Both the position numbers and the translations under genes were made by a program. This document shows positions 1 to 8,649 of a stretch of 64,000 bases of DNA, in pieces (within the stretch, counting starts at the first letter, position 1; every line of letters begins with the position of its first letter). Below the pieces are notes generated by a model that was not told the origin of the DNA, made no database searches, and worked only from the letters and a program-made list of their open reading frames with translations. Origin of the DNA: Burkholderia sp. 4M9327F10 (GTDB taxonomy: Bacteria; Pseudomonadota; Gammaproteobacteria; Burkholderiales; Burkholderiaceae); contig NZ_SCNV01000001.1 of NCBI RefSeq assembly GCF_005503145.1, positions 434,001-498,000 of the forward strand, written 5' to 3'.

Positions 1-1
1 C

Positions 2-577
2 CGCGGCGCGATGCTCAAAGTCTTTCTGATCTCCTTCGGACAGAATGCCGGCTACTGGGTGGGCTTCGTCTTCATGAATATCTACATGATCACCTACCTG
101 AAGTACGACAAGACGAGCGTGTACTGGCTCATGTCGGCGGTCAGCCTCACAATGGCAACGCTGATGCCGCTCTGGGGCGGACTGTCCGACCGCATTGGCC
201 GCCGCAAGGTGCTGGCCGTCGGTTTTGCTGCGTACATCGTGCTGGTCTTTCCCATGATGATGCTGATGAACCACCAGAATGTGGGCCTGGCCTTCCTCGC
301 GATGTTCATCGTCGCGCTGCCCATGCCCATCGTACAATCGGTAGGATACCCAACCTACGCAGAACAGTTTCCCACCCGTGTACGCCATACCGGCATGGCC
401 TTCAGCTTCAACTTCGGCACGATCCTGGGCGGCGGCGTCACACCCTATATCGCCACCGCGCTGATCGGCACAACCGGCAACCTGCTGAGTCCCGCTTTCC
501 TGCTGGTAGGCGCTGCCCTCATCGGGCTCCTTGCGCTGACGAAAACCCGCGAAACCTCCGCTTCGTCATTGCAATAA
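2..577 (+). CDS. MFS transporter, MHS-like (C-terminal part, cut by window start)
   Basis: This is the C-terminal 190 or so residues of a major facilitator. The frame is open to the first base of the window, so the true start lies upstream. It carries the cytoplasmic-loop motif DRIGRRK after a helix pair, followed by several hydrophobic segments. The stretch 'PIVQSVGYPTYAEQFPTRVRHTG' region (residues about 108-130 of the visible part) resembles the metabolite:H+ symporter (MHS) family, which imports organic acids or betaines by proton symport. The stop is TAA at 575-577. A DUF1445 gene follows 69 bp downstream on the same strand and may be co-transcribed. The substrate cannot be read from the sequence. 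Confidence 0.85.
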   Translation, partial: RGAMLKVFLISFGQNAGYWVGFVFMNIYMITYLKYDKTSVYWLMSAVSLTMATLMPLWGGLSDRIGRRKVLAVGFAAYIVLVFPMMMLMNHQNVGLAFLAMFIVALPMPIVQSVGYPTYAEQFPTRVRHTGMAFSFNFGTILGGGVTPYIATALIGTTGNLLSPAFLLVGAALIGLLALTKTRETSASSLQ

Positions 578-588
578 TGAAGCGGAGG
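556..588. terminator. Stem-loop over the end of the MHS transporter gene
   Basis: CCTCCGCTT (556-564) pairs with AAGCGGAGG (580-588). An inner TCATT/AATGA stem is separated from it by a small bulge. No T-run follows, so this may be an mRNA-end hairpin and not a strong intrinsic terminator. Confidence 0.35.
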
Positions 589-646
589 AGCGCCGGCCGA
601 CCCGTCATCCACCGGCTTCAAAGCAATCGCATCGGGAGTCTGTTCC

Positions 647-1471
647 ATGAAGCACCTTACTCGCACGCCGTCTGAGAGCTCGCCGCCGGGCGCATGGGCG
701 CTCAGCCCTCGTGGCGCCCGCGAGCGTATCCGCGCCGGCTTCAACGGCAACACCAGCGGCATGGCGCCGGGTTACGCGCAAGGCAACCTGGTCATCTTGC
801 CTCAGGCATGGGCAGAGGACTTCGCAGGGTATTGCCGCGCCAATCCCACGCCCTGCCCGCTGATCGGCATGACGGAGCTCGGCAAGAGTCTGGTTCCGAT
901 GCTAGGTGACGACGTGGACTTACGCACGGACCTGCCGCGCTATCGGATATGGCGCGATGGCGTGCTGGTGCAGGAACTCGATGACATCTCGGCGATCTGG
1001 CAAGAGGACTTTGTCGGCTTCGTGCTCGGCTGCTCGCTATCGTTCGAGCACGCGCTCGAGTCGGCCGGCCTGCGCGTACGCCACGTCGACGAGGGCAAGA
1101 TCGTCCCCATGTATCGCACCTCCATCCAGACGCAACCGGTTGGACGGTTTCGTGGCCCGATGATAGTCTCGATGCGACCTTACACGGCCGAGGAGGCGGC
1201 CATCGCCTACGAGGTCTGCGCACGTTTGCCGGGCGCACATGGCGCCCCCGTCCATATGGGCGATCCTGGCGCGATCGGCATTCGCGACATCGCCATTCCG
1301 GACGAGGGTGAGCCGACGGACATCCTCGAGGGCGAACTACCCGTGTTCTGGGGCTGCGGCGTGACGCCACAAGCCGCGGCCATGGAGGCACGGCCGCCCA
1401 TTTGCATTACGCACTCGCCGGGCCATATGCTGATCTGCGATGTACCGGTGGAAGAGCTGGTGCTTATCTAG
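647..1471 (+). CDS. DUF1445 / YcsI-family putative hydro-lyase
   Basis: This 274-residue protein matches the DUF1445 (UPF0317, YcsI) family in length and motifs. An N-terminal 'NTSGMAPGYAQGNLVILP' is followed by 'NPTPCPLIG', 'DFVGFVLGCSLSFEHAL', 'HMGDPGAIGI' and a C-terminal 'PVFWGCGVTPQ ... THSPGHML' block. Those conserved polar positions are the presumed active site. Members are annotated as putative hydro-lyases and are often encoded beside transporters and hydroxyacid or amidohydrolase genes. Here the gene follows an MHS-type transporter and faces a minus-strand operon of DapA-family lyases, which fits small-acid catabolism. The exact reaction is not evident. Confidence 0.85.
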   Translation: MKHLTRTPSESSPPGAWALSPRGARERIRAGFNGNTSGMAPGYAQGNLVILPQAWAEDFAGYCRANPTPCPLIGMTELGKSLVPMLGDDVDLRTDLPRYRIWRDGVLVQELDDISAIWQEDFVGFVLGCSLSFEHALESAGLRVRHVDEGKIVPMYRTSIQTQPVGRFRGPMIVSMRPYTAEEAAIAYEVCARLPGAHGAPVHMGDPGAIGIRDIAIPDEGEPTDILEGELPVFWGCGVTPQAAAMEARPPICITHSPGHMLICDVPVEELVLI

Positions 1472-1533
1472 GCTGAGCTTGCACGAGGCGCGCCAAGCCG
1501 GCGCCAGGGCGATCCGGCTCGCGCGCTTGTGAC

Positions 1534-2481
1534 TTAAAGCACGGCAATCCGCGCGCGGAAGTGCTCCGTCCCGGCAACGATTTTGTCCAGCACTGCATCG
1601 AGCGCCCAGAAGCGTTCGCGCACGTCGTAGTCGATCACGCGGCAGCGGATCGAGCCGAACGTACCGATACGCTGGTGGTACATCTTCGCGAGCGCCGGGT
1701 AACCCAGCGCTTCAGACACCGCTGTCACAACCAGGAAAGTCGACAACTCGTCGGCCAGCGCCGGATTCCGTGCGCTCTCGCTGCGCAGCCACTGGTACAG
1801 ATCGGGGTGGAAGTTGGTGAAGACGCCGTTGAAACCCGCCGAGCCGGCCTTCATTGCATCCCATGCGATTGCGGCGTTCGCATTCAGTATCTTTAGCGGC
1901 GAACCTTCGGCCAACGCAACGCGCCGCTTCACGGTGCGCAGATCGCAACTCACGTCCTTGAGCATCACAAAACGGCCGGTGTCGATACAGGCTTTCAGCT
2001 CATCATCGGAGAGCAGACGTCGATACGGCGCGGGACACTCGTAAAGCCCGAGGGGAACCTCGGACGGCAAACGCTCGAGCAGTCGTCGCAGGTTGGCGAG
2101 GAAGGTATCCGTGCCCTCGCGCTTCGGATCGAGCCGGTTCGTGACCAGTACAACGCCTTGCGCCCCCGATGCGGCGGCGGCCGTCAGTTCCTCGGCCTGT
2201 GCATCGGGATCGTCGCTGATATGACCGGATGCGACCACCGGCACTCTGCCGGCCACCTTGTCGACCACGAAGCGTGCAAGCGCGGCCCGCTCGGCGAGAC
2301 TCAGAAACTGCATTTCACTCGACTGCGCGACGGCGAACAACGCATCTGCGCCATATTGCAGATACCACTCGATCAGGCGTTCGAGCCCGGCATAGTCGAT
2401 TGCGCCGCTGTTGTCGAACGGTGTCAGCATCACCGGAACAATGCCCTCGATAACACCCGTGGGCTTCGAAGTATTACCCAT
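1534..2481 (-). CDS. Dihydrodipicolinate synthase (DapA)-family lyase, copy 1
   Basis: A 315-residue TIM-barrel protein of the DapA/N-acetylneuraminate lyase superfamily, whose members form a Schiff base between a lysine and a 2-keto acid. The Schiff-base lysine is in 'FVMLKDVSCD', and the tyrosine of the catalytic relay is in 'GLYECPAPYR'. The start at 2481 (MGNTSKP) is chosen because GAGGAGAGG precedes it at good spacing; an upstream in-frame start at 2577 would overlap the neighbouring transporter gene. It is the last gene of the minus-strand operon. Lysine biosynthesis is unlikely, because two divergent DapA paralogues share an operon with transporters. A keto-acid aldolase or dehydratase is the better guess. 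Confidence 0.85.
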   Translation of the reverse strand: MGNTSKPTGVIEGIVPVMLTPFDNSGAIDYAGLERLIEWYLQYGADALFAVAQSSEMQFLSLAERAALARFVVDKVAGRVPVVASGHISDDPDAQAEELTAAAASGAQGVVLVTNRLDPKREGTDTFLANLRRLLERLPSEVPLGLYECPAPYRRLLSDDELKACIDTGRFVMLKDVSCDLRTVKRRVALAEGSPLKILNANAAIAWDAMKAGSAGFNGVFTNFHPDLYQWLRSESARNPALADELSTFLVVTAVSEALGYPALAKMYHQRIGTFGSIRCRVIDYDVRERFWALDAVLDKIVAGTEHFRARIAVL

Positions 2482-2539
2482 CAACCTCTCCTCAAAAGAT
2501 TCGCTTCCCGTTGCTATGCGGGTCTTATGGCCTTGCCCA

Positions 2540-3868
2540 TCAGGCGGGCATATGCGCCGTTGCCATGGCGGGCTCATGTTCGGGAATCGGCTTGCGCACC
2601 AGCAGCAGATAGGCCATCGCTCCGACGAACGCGATGCCTGCCGCAGTCAGCAGCGCCGGGACGAACGACGACGCCTGGGCGATATAGCCGGTCATGACCG
2701 GCGCCAGCGCACCGCCAAGGAAGCCGCCGAAGTTCTGGATCGCGCCGAGCGAGGCGATCCGGCCAGGCGGCGCCGCCGCTGTCGCCAGCGCCCACGAACA
2801 GGCGGACGCGGCGTTGCTCAGGAAGATCACGACCGATATGCAAGCGAGCGCGATGGTGTTGCTCTCCACGAGCGCAGCCGGAATCGTGAAGGCCACCATG
2901 CCGAGCATCGCGACGACCACTGCGTTGCGACGGCTTGCCACCGGCGCACGGCTGCGCCGCGTGATCAGATCGGAGAACCAACCCGCCAGCAGCGAGCCCA
3001 CGAAACCGCACAGGAACGGCACGGATGCCGCAAAGCCGGTACGCATCAGGCTCATGTGCCGCTCGATGCTCAGATAGCCCGGCAGCCAGGTCAGGTAGAC
3101 CCAGTTGAGATACACCGAGCCGAAGAAGCCGATCAGCATGCCCCACGTCGTCCCATACGAAAACAGCTTGCGCCACTCGGCGAACGTGAGCTTGCGGGAC
3201 GGCTGGCCGGCGGACTGCATAGCCTCGTCCTCGTCGAGATAACGGCGCTCCGCCTCGCTCATCTGCGACTTGTCCGGATCGCGATAGAGGACAAACCACA
3301 CGAGCGCCACCATGAGACCCAGCGCGCCCGTCGCAATGAAAGCCCAGCGCCAGTGGAACGACACGACGAGAATCGACAGGCACAGTGGCGCCAACGCAGT
3401 CCCCAGCGGCGAGGCTGCATTGAAGATGCCGGTAGGTGTGCCGCGCGAGCGCAGCGGAAACCAGTTGCTCACCACCCTGGCGGCCGAAGGAAACTGCGGC
3501 GCTTCGCCGATGCCGAGCACGATACGCGCGACGATGAAATAGCCGAAGCTCGACGCCATTCCACCGGCCGCTTGCGCCAGCGACCAGATGATCAGGCCTG
3601 CACCTAGCAGGCGGCGCGGTCCAATGCGATCCACCAGGCCGCCTACCGGCAGTTGGCACAGTGCGTAGCTCCACGAGAACGCCGACAGCAGCAATCCCAT
3701 CTCGCCGAGCGAAAGCCCCATATCGGCGCGAATCAGGGGATTGGCGACCGCGAGCGTGCCGCGGTCCAGGTAGTTGACGATACCGCTGACCATCAGGAGC
3801 GCAAGCGCCACCGTCTGGGCGCGACGGATTCGCGGTGGGGTGGTCTGGCTTGCCGGGATATCACTCAT
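2540..3868 (-). CDS. MFS transporter, anion:cation symporter (ACS) type, copy 1
   Basis: 442 residues. The N-terminal 'NYLDRGTLAVANPLIRADMGLS' region is typical of ACS-family proton symporters for glucarate, galactonate or hydroxycinnamates. Loop 2-3 motif 'GGLVDRIGPRRLLG' and a 'GIGEAPQFPSAARVVSNWFP' block are present, the latter a hallmark of the ACS branch. A long soluble central loop (around residues 195-220) separates two six-helix halves. It sits 58 bp upstream of a DapA-family lyase gene and 18 bp downstream of a second ACS-type transporter gene. The likely role is inner-membrane uptake of a sugar acid or carboxylate. Confidence 0.88.
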   Translation of the reverse strand: MSDIPASQTTPPRIRRAQTVALALLMVSGIVNYLDRGTLAVANPLIRADMGLSLGEMGLLLSAFSWSYALCQLPVGGLVDRIGPRRLLGAGLIIWSLAQAAGGMASSFGYFIVARIVLGIGEAPQFPSAARVVSNWFPLRSRGTPTGIFNAASPLGTALAPLCLSILVVSFHWRWAFIATGALGLMVALVWFVLYRDPDKSQMSEAERRYLDEDEAMQSAGQPSRKLTFAEWRKLFSYGTTWGMLIGFFGSVYLNWVYLTWLPGYLSIERHMSLMRTGFAASVPFLCGFVGSLLAGWFSDLITRRSRAPVASRRNAVVVAMLGMVAFTIPAALVESNTIALACISVVIFLSNAASACSWALATAAAPPGRIASLGAIQNFGGFLGGALAPVMTGYIAQASSFVPALLTAAGIAFVGAMAYLLLVRKPIPEHEPAMATAHMPA

Positions 3869-3886
3869 GCTGGTTGTCTCCCTGCT

Positions 3887-5248
3887 TCAGATCTTCGCGC
3901 GCAGCGGCTCGGTTGAATCGGCCGCATGGCGGTCCGTCGGGCGGCGCTCCGTCTGCGCGGGGCGCAGCATCGCAATCAGAAGCGCCGCCACCACGCCGCT
4001 CGCCGCCAACACATAGAGCCCCGCGGCAACCGAGTGAAACGACGTCTCGACCGCGTTGCGCACAGTCGGCGCAAAGAAGCCACCGAGATTGCCGATCGCG
4101 TTAATCACGGCGAAGCCCCCCGCCGCTGCCGTGCCGCCCAGATAAGCCGCTGGGAAGGTCCAGAAGATCGGCTGGACAGTCATGATGCCCATGGTCACGA
4201 AACAGAGCGCCGCGATCGCTGCGGCGGGGCCCGTGTTGGCCGAGACGGCAAGACCGCCTGCAATCGACAGCGCCGAGAGCACGGCAAAGCCGCGCCGGTA
4301 TCCGGTGCGCACTGCGAACCCCGGATAAAACGCGCCCGCCACAATGGCGCAGGCCCACGGAATGGCTGAGATCAAACCCACGTGCAGGCCCACCTTGACA
4401 TGCAGCAGCGCGCTCACCTGGGTCGGCAGATAAAAGGCCACCCCGTAGCCCGCAATCTGAATCGAAAAGTAGAGGAGCGCGAAATGAAACAGCTTCGGAT
4501 CGGCCAGTGCGGCCCGAAAAGTCATTCTGCCGGTCTGCTGTTTCTGCCGCTCCTCGGCGGCGAGTGCGCGAGCAAGCGCTTGCGCTTCAGCACGTGGCAT
4601 CCATTTCGCGTCTTCTGGACGATCGCACAGGTAAAAATACCCCCATACGCCCACCAGCGACGCCAGCAACCCCTCGACCAGAAACATCAATTGCCAGCCG
4701 TGCAGGCCGAACAGACCGTCAAGCTCGAGCAGCATGCCCGACAGCGGGCCGCCCACCATTAGCGCGAGCGGCGAGCCAAAGTAGAAGATGCCCATGATCT
4801 GTCCGCGCGCGCGGGCCGGAAACCAGTACGTCATGTAGAGGACCGCGCCGGGGAACAGTCCCGCCTCCGCCGCCCCGAGAAAGAAGCGAATGAAGGAGAA
4901 CAGCGAATCGCTCCTTGCATACGCCATGGCCGCCGAAATCAGCCCCCATGTGACCATGATGCGAGCGAGCCAGACGCGCGCGCCGACGCGATGCATCATC
5001 AGGTTGCTTGGGACTTCGAAGATTGCGTAGGCGATAAAGAAAATCCCGGCGCCAAACGCAAATGCGGCGTTGCTCACGCCGGTCGATGCCTGATAGGCCT
5101 GCTGCGCAAAACCGATGTTCGCGCGGTCCAGATAAGCCAGCATATACATCAGGATCAGAAACGGCACGAGCCGCCACTTCGCACGCCTGATCGCGCGTTC
5201 CAGCAACGCCTCTTCGTCCCCGGCGCCGGGGTGCAGGTTCGTCTCCAT
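3887..5248 (-). CDS. MFS transporter, ACS type, copy 2
   Basis: 453 residues with the ACS signature 'LAYLDRANIGFAQ' in helix 1, 'FEVPSNLMMHRVGARVWLAR' in the loop 2-3 region, and 'GAAEAGLFPGAVLYMTYWFP' in helix 4. This is the branch containing tartrate and 4-hydroxyphenylacetate permeases. The start at 5248 has AGGAG at normal spacing. The two transporters in this operon are not close copies, so they probably serve different substrates or import/export roles. The gene lies 70 bp downstream of the FAD hydroxyacid dehydrogenase gene. Confidence 0.88.
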   Translation of the reverse strand: METNLHPGAGDEEALLERAIRRAKWRLVPFLILMYMLAYLDRANIGFAQQAYQASTGVSNAAFAFGAGIFFIAYAIFEVPSNLMMHRVGARVWLARIMVTWGLISAAMAYARSDSLFSFIRFFLGAAEAGLFPGAVLYMTYWFPARARGQIMGIFYFGSPLALMVGGPLSGMLLELDGLFGLHGWQLMFLVEGLLASLVGVWGYFYLCDRPEDAKWMPRAEAQALARALAAEERQKQQTGRMTFRAALADPKLFHFALLYFSIQIAGYGVAFYLPTQVSALLHVKVGLHVGLISAIPWACAIVAGAFYPGFAVRTGYRRGFAVLSALSIAGGLAVSANTGPAAAIAALCFVTMGIMTVQPIFWTFPAAYLGGTAAAGGFAVINAIGNLGGFFAPTVRNAVETSFHSVAAGLYVLAASGVVAALLIAMLRPAQTERRPTDRHAADSTEPLRAKI

Positions 5249-5318
5249 CTCGTCTCCTTGTAGTTCCCTTGGCGGGATACGGCGTCCGGTCTCGTGCCGG
5301 TATGCGTTGGCGGCGGTT

Positions 5319-6743
5319 TCAGACCACCTTGCCCGGATTGAGCAGGTTCTGCGGGTCCAGCGCGGCTTTCAGGCGGCGCATCAGGGCGAGTTCAGGTTCG
5401 CTGCGTGAGTACGGCAGCCACTTTTTCTTGGTGAGGCCGATACCGTGTTCGGCCGAGACAGTTCCACCGAATTGCTGCACAAGACCGTACACAATGGCGG
5501 TAATGTCCTCTTTCGGTTGCGGTACGGCGCCCGGCACGCAGGCCACAATGTGCAGGTTGCCGTCGCCTATGTGCCCATAGAAGAGCGCGACCGCGTCGGC
5601 GAAACGTGCACGCAATGCCGCGCGGCAGGCGCTCACGTATTGATCCATCACCGCGACCGGCAAGCCAATGTCGAACGGCTCGTGCGGTCCGAGTACCTGG
5701 GGAAATTCGGCACAGGCATCGCGCACACCCCAGAACGCCTGAACGTCTGCGAGCGACTGGGCAAGCGCCGCATCGGCGAGCACACCTTCTTCCATCTGGC
5801 GCGTCAACCAGGCTTCGAAACGCGGGGCGTCAAATGCTTCCTCCATCCCCTGGGCTTCGATCAGCACATAGCACGCGTGCTCGCCAGGTAGCGGATTGCT
5901 TACGCCGGGCACGCGTTGCGTAACGGTGTGCCAGTAATCCGGCCACATCACCTCGAAGGCGGACAAGAGCGGTCCGAGGCCCCGGCGCGCCGCGTTCAGC
6001 AATGCGACCAGCTTGTCGTAGCTTTCGAGCGCACAGAGGGCCGCCATCGTGCAGCCAGGCTTGGCAGACAGGCGCAGCACAACGCGCGTGATAATGCCGA
6101 GCGTGCCTTCGCTACCGATGAACAGATGCTTGAGGTCATAGCCCGCATTGTTCTTCAGCATCTTGTTGAGGTTCGTAACCACGCTGCCGTCGGGGAGCAC
6201 GACTTCGAGCCCCAGCACCATTTCGCGCGCCATGCCGTAACGGATCACGCGATTGCCGCCTGCGTTGGTCGACAGATTGCCGCCGATCGCGCATGAGCCG
6301 CGCGCACCGAGATCGAGTGGCACGAAAAAACCGGCCTCGTCCGCTGCCTGCTGCACGCTCTGCAGCGGCGTGCCCGCCTTGACCGTCATGGTGGCCGAAG
6401 CCGGGTCGATCTCCTCGACCCCGACCATGCGCTCGAGCGACAGCGCCACGGCCCCCTCGATGGGCCGGGCGCCGCCACACAGGCCGGTCAACCCGCCCTG
6501 CGGCACCACCGGCACTCGGTACTGCGCGCAGATGCGCATCGCGGCGGCCACGCCCTGCGTGTCCGCGGGACGCACAACGGCGAGCGGCGGCTGCGGCGCC
6601 AGCGTGCTCCAGTCCTGCTGGTTGCGCGCGGGAATATCCTCGCCCGTCAGCACGGCCGCGTTGCCTAGCGCCTCGCGCAACGCGGCGAACAGCATCCCGG
6701 CCGTACCGTCGGACCGCTCGGGCAGGCAGATCTCATGATCCAT
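5319..6743 (-). CDS. FAD-binding 2-hydroxyacid dehydrogenase (GlcD / D-lactate dehydrogenase family)
   Basis: 474 residues, the usual length of GlcD/D-lactate/D-2-hydroxyglutarate dehydrogenases. The PCMH-type FAD domain occupies roughly residues 50-230, with 'VVPQGGLTGLCGGA' and 'GGNLSTNAGGNRVIRYG' contacting FAD and 'GSEGTLGIIT' closing it. The C-terminal cap carries 'GHIGDGNLHI', with metal/substrate histidines, and the end motif 'EHGIGLTKK ... LDPQNLLNPGKVV'. Such enzymes oxidise a D-2-hydroxy acid to a 2-keto acid and pass electrons to the respiratory chain. The keto acid could then feed the DapA-family lyases beside it. AGGAG precedes the ATG. Confidence 0.9.
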   Translation of the reverse strand: MDHEICLPERSDGTAGMLFAALREALGNAAVLTGEDIPARNQQDWSTLAPQPPLAVVRPADTQGVAAAMRICAQYRVPVVPQGGLTGLCGGARPIEGAVALSLERMVGVEEIDPASATMTVKAGTPLQSVQQAADEAGFFVPLDLGARGSCAIGGNLSTNAGGNRVIRYGMAREMVLGLEVVLPDGSVVTNLNKMLKNNAGYDLKHLFIGSEGTLGIITRVVLRLSAKPGCTMAALCALESYDKLVALLNAARRGLGPLLSAFEVMWPDYWHTVTQRVPGVSNPLPGEHACYVLIEAQGMEEAFDAPRFEAWLTRQMEEGVLADAALAQSLADVQAFWGVRDACAEFPQVLGPHEPFDIGLPVAVMDQYVSACRAALRARFADAVALFYGHIGDGNLHIVACVPGAVPQPKEDITAIVYGLVQQFGGTVSAEHGIGLTKKKWLPYSRSEPELALMRRLKAALDPQNLLNPGKVV

Positions 6744-6816
6744 GGTGTCTCCTCCTTGTCTTCAGAGCGTGGGCGCAAGCGGGGGGCCGGTTCACATCCA
6801 GACCAGCCCACGGCAT

Positions 6817-7701
6817 TCACGCCACCGCGCCGGATAGAAGCGCGCGCGGCAATCCTGCTGCTGCATCTGCGCCCATGGCCACGAGCGGCGCCCGTACCCG
6901 GCGCCAGCCGTCATTGCCCTCGCGAGCGGCCAGCCATGCCTTGAGAAGCGGCACGAAGGGCCGGCCCTCGACCGCCCGTAGCAGTTCCGTTATCACACCG
7001 GAGTCCTGGTCCCGTTCGCCGTCGTAGGACGCGCGGACCTGCTCCGGCGCGATATTCGCAAGCCCGCAGATCGATCCGGCTCCGCCGGCCGCCCGCGCCC
7101 GTCCGATCGTGTCTTCAGCACCCACATAGACTTTGAGGCCGGGATGGTTGCGAATCAGCGCGAGCGAGTGGTCGAGGCTCCCGGTGCTGTCCTTGATGCC
7201 GTCGATTACCTTGCCGTAACGCTGGCGCAGTGTCGTAATGGCTGCGTCGTCGAAGCCGACTCCGGACACCTGGGGAATGTGGTACAGGATGACGCGCAGA
7301 CCCGGATCGCCAGCGCCATCGATCACCTGTCCGATCGCTTCGGCCACGCCGGCGCTGCTGACACCCTTGAAATAGAACGGCGGTAGCAACAACACGCGGC
7401 GACAGCCCTGTGCAAGCGCATGCCGCGTCAGGAAGACTGCGTCGGCCAGTGCGGCCGCACCCGTGCCGACCACCAGTTCGCTGCTTTCGATGCCCCGCGC
7501 GAGCAGCTCGTCGAGGGTCGTGCTCCGTTCTGCCAATGTGAACGACGGCCCTTCACCGGTCGTGCCGAACAGCGTAATGCCGTGCAGGCCGCGCCGCAGG
7601 AGTTCGGCGCAATGCTGCGCCAGCAGCGGCAAATCCACGCGGTTTGCTGCGTCGAGCGGCGTCGTCACCGCGGCCAACACGCCCTCTCCGTCGAAAGGCA
7701 T
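6817..7701 (-). CDS. DapA-family lyase, copy 2
   Basis: 294 residues, close to the DapA norm. The Schiff-base lysine lies in 'GIKDSTGSL' and the relay tyrosine in 'ILYHIPQVSG'; 'GTTGEGPSFTLAER' is the usual N-terminal 2-keto-acid carboxylate-binding loop. The start at 7701 (MPFDGEG) has AGGAGA seven bases upstream; a longer frame back to 7797 is less likely and would run into the palindromic site at 7796-7811. It is the first enzyme gene after the GntR-type regulator gene. It is more DapA/NanA-like than copy 1, so the two probably act on different intermediates. Confidence 0.87.
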   Translation of the reverse strand: MPFDGEGVLAAVTTPLDAANRVDLPLLAQHCAELLRRGLHGITLFGTTGEGPSFTLAERSTTLDELLARGIESSELVVGTGAAALADAVFLTRHALAQGCRRVLLLPPFYFKGVSSAGVAEAIGQVIDGAGDPGLRVILYHIPQVSGVGFDDAAITTLRQRYGKVIDGIKDSTGSLDHSLALIRNHPGLKVYVGAEDTIGRARAAGGAGSICGLANIAPEQVRASYDGERDQDSGVITELLRAVEGRPFVPLLKAWLAAREGNDGWRRVRAPLVAMGADAAAGLPRALLSGAVA

Positions 7702-7795
7702 AACCCGTCTCCTACAGTCTGACGCGCTGGCGGCGCCACCTCCGCCCTCTGCGTTCGAATTCGCCCCGGCACCACCCAATGACGCACCGACTTCC

Positions 7796-7811
7796 AACTG
7801 ACATGTTAGTT
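7796..7811. promoter_or_regulatory. Palindromic operator candidate for the FCD-GntR regulator (operon promoter)
   Basis: AACTGACATGTTAGTT is a 16-bp palindrome with one mismatched pair, centred on ACATGT, about 95 bp upstream of the DapA-family gene start. Its core GACATGTTAG recurs exactly at 8640-8649, upstream of the regulator gene. This is a candidate binding site by position and symmetry only. Confidence 0.45.
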
Positions 7812-7897
7812 AGAAATCAGTGAGGCGTCAAAGAAGAATTTTCACGAAATGCGAGAGACGCGCTGTGGCCGTCGCGGACGGCCCGGCCCGCGCCCGG

Positions 7898-8593
7898 TTA
7901 GCCGAAGTTGCCCATCGAACGCTGCCGCGCGTTCTCAATGTGCGTATTGAGCAGATTCACCGCTTTTTCCACATCGCGCTCCTTGAAGGCCGCGATCAGT
8001 TCGAGGTGCTCGTACATCGTCGGCAGCACCACTTCGGGCTTGAGGACCACGTGTTCAAGGCGGATCAGGCGGATGCGCAAGCTGTTGACCCGGTAGATGT
8101 TCGACACGATCTCGTTGCCCATCGCATCGATCATCATGTCGTGCAGCCCCCAGTCGACTGTTTGCGCGTCGTTGAGAAGACGGTCGTCGATTTTTTTTGC
8201 CAGGGCCCGGCGCACGATATCCCGGTGCGCCCGTTCGATCTTCTCGAGGTCGGCGTCGGACGCGCTGCGGGTGAAATTCGCCACGGCCTCACGTTCGAGC
8301 AGAAGGCGCAGCTGGAAGGCGTTGCGAATCAGCCGCAGATCGACATGGCAGACCTGCAGGCCGCGGTTCGGCACCGTCTTGATCAGCCCCTCGGCTTCGA
8401 GGCGCGGCACCATTTCACGAATCGCGCCAAGCGGCATATCGGTCAGAGCCATCAGTTCGCGCTGCGACACGAATTGCCCAGGCCGGATATTGGCGTTCAG
8501 GATTTGCTGCGTGAAATTTTCATAGGCGACGAGGCGGAGAGATTTTCCCTGGCTTTCGTCCGACTCGTTTTTCGCCGGTGCCAATGTATTCAT
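7898..8593 (-). CDS. FCD-domain GntR-family transcriptional regulator
   Basis: 231 residues from the ATG at 8593; an in-frame ATG at 8644 would give 248. The N-terminal winged helix includes 'PGQFVSQRELMALTDMPLGA' and 'VPRLEAEGLIKTVPNRGLQV'. The C-terminal all-helical FCD ligand domain has the metal-binding pattern: Asp/His in 'DWGLHDMMIDAMGN', 'PTMYEHLELIAAF' and 'LNTHIENARQR'. FCD regulators usually bind a substrate or intermediate of the neighbouring pathway and lift repression. It is transcribed in the same direction as the operon below it and probably controls it. Confidence 0.88.
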   Translation of the reverse strand: MNTLAPAKNESDESQGKSLRLVAYENFTQQILNANIRPGQFVSQRELMALTDMPLGAIREMVPRLEAEGLIKTVPNRGLQVCHVDLRLIRNAFQLRLLLEREAVANFTRSASDADLEKIERAHRDIVRRALAKKIDDRLLNDAQTVDWGLHDMMIDAMGNEIVSNIYRVNSLRIRLIRLEHVVLKPEVVLPTMYEHLELIAAFKERDVEKAVNLLNTHIENARQRSMGNFG

Positions 8594-8639
8594 AGCCGGT
8601 CTCGCGTACGTATTGGTAGGTACGTGTTGGTTGCACGGC

Positions 8640-8649
8640 GACATGTTAG
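8640..8649. promoter_or_regulatory. Second copy of the operator core upstream of the regulator gene
   Basis: GACATGTTAG is an exact 10-bp copy of the core in the 7796-7811 palindrome, 47 bp upstream of the chosen regulator start. It suggests autoregulation by the GntR protein. If the start were instead the ATG at 8644, the site would overlap it. Confidence 0.35.

Noticed and set aside
2411..3607. A 398-codon plus-strand open frame opposite the first ACS transporter gene
   Set aside because: The minus-strand frame encodes an unmistakable MFS protein. The plus-strand translation is Arg/His/Gln-rich and familyless, a usual product of GC-rich antisense codon bias.
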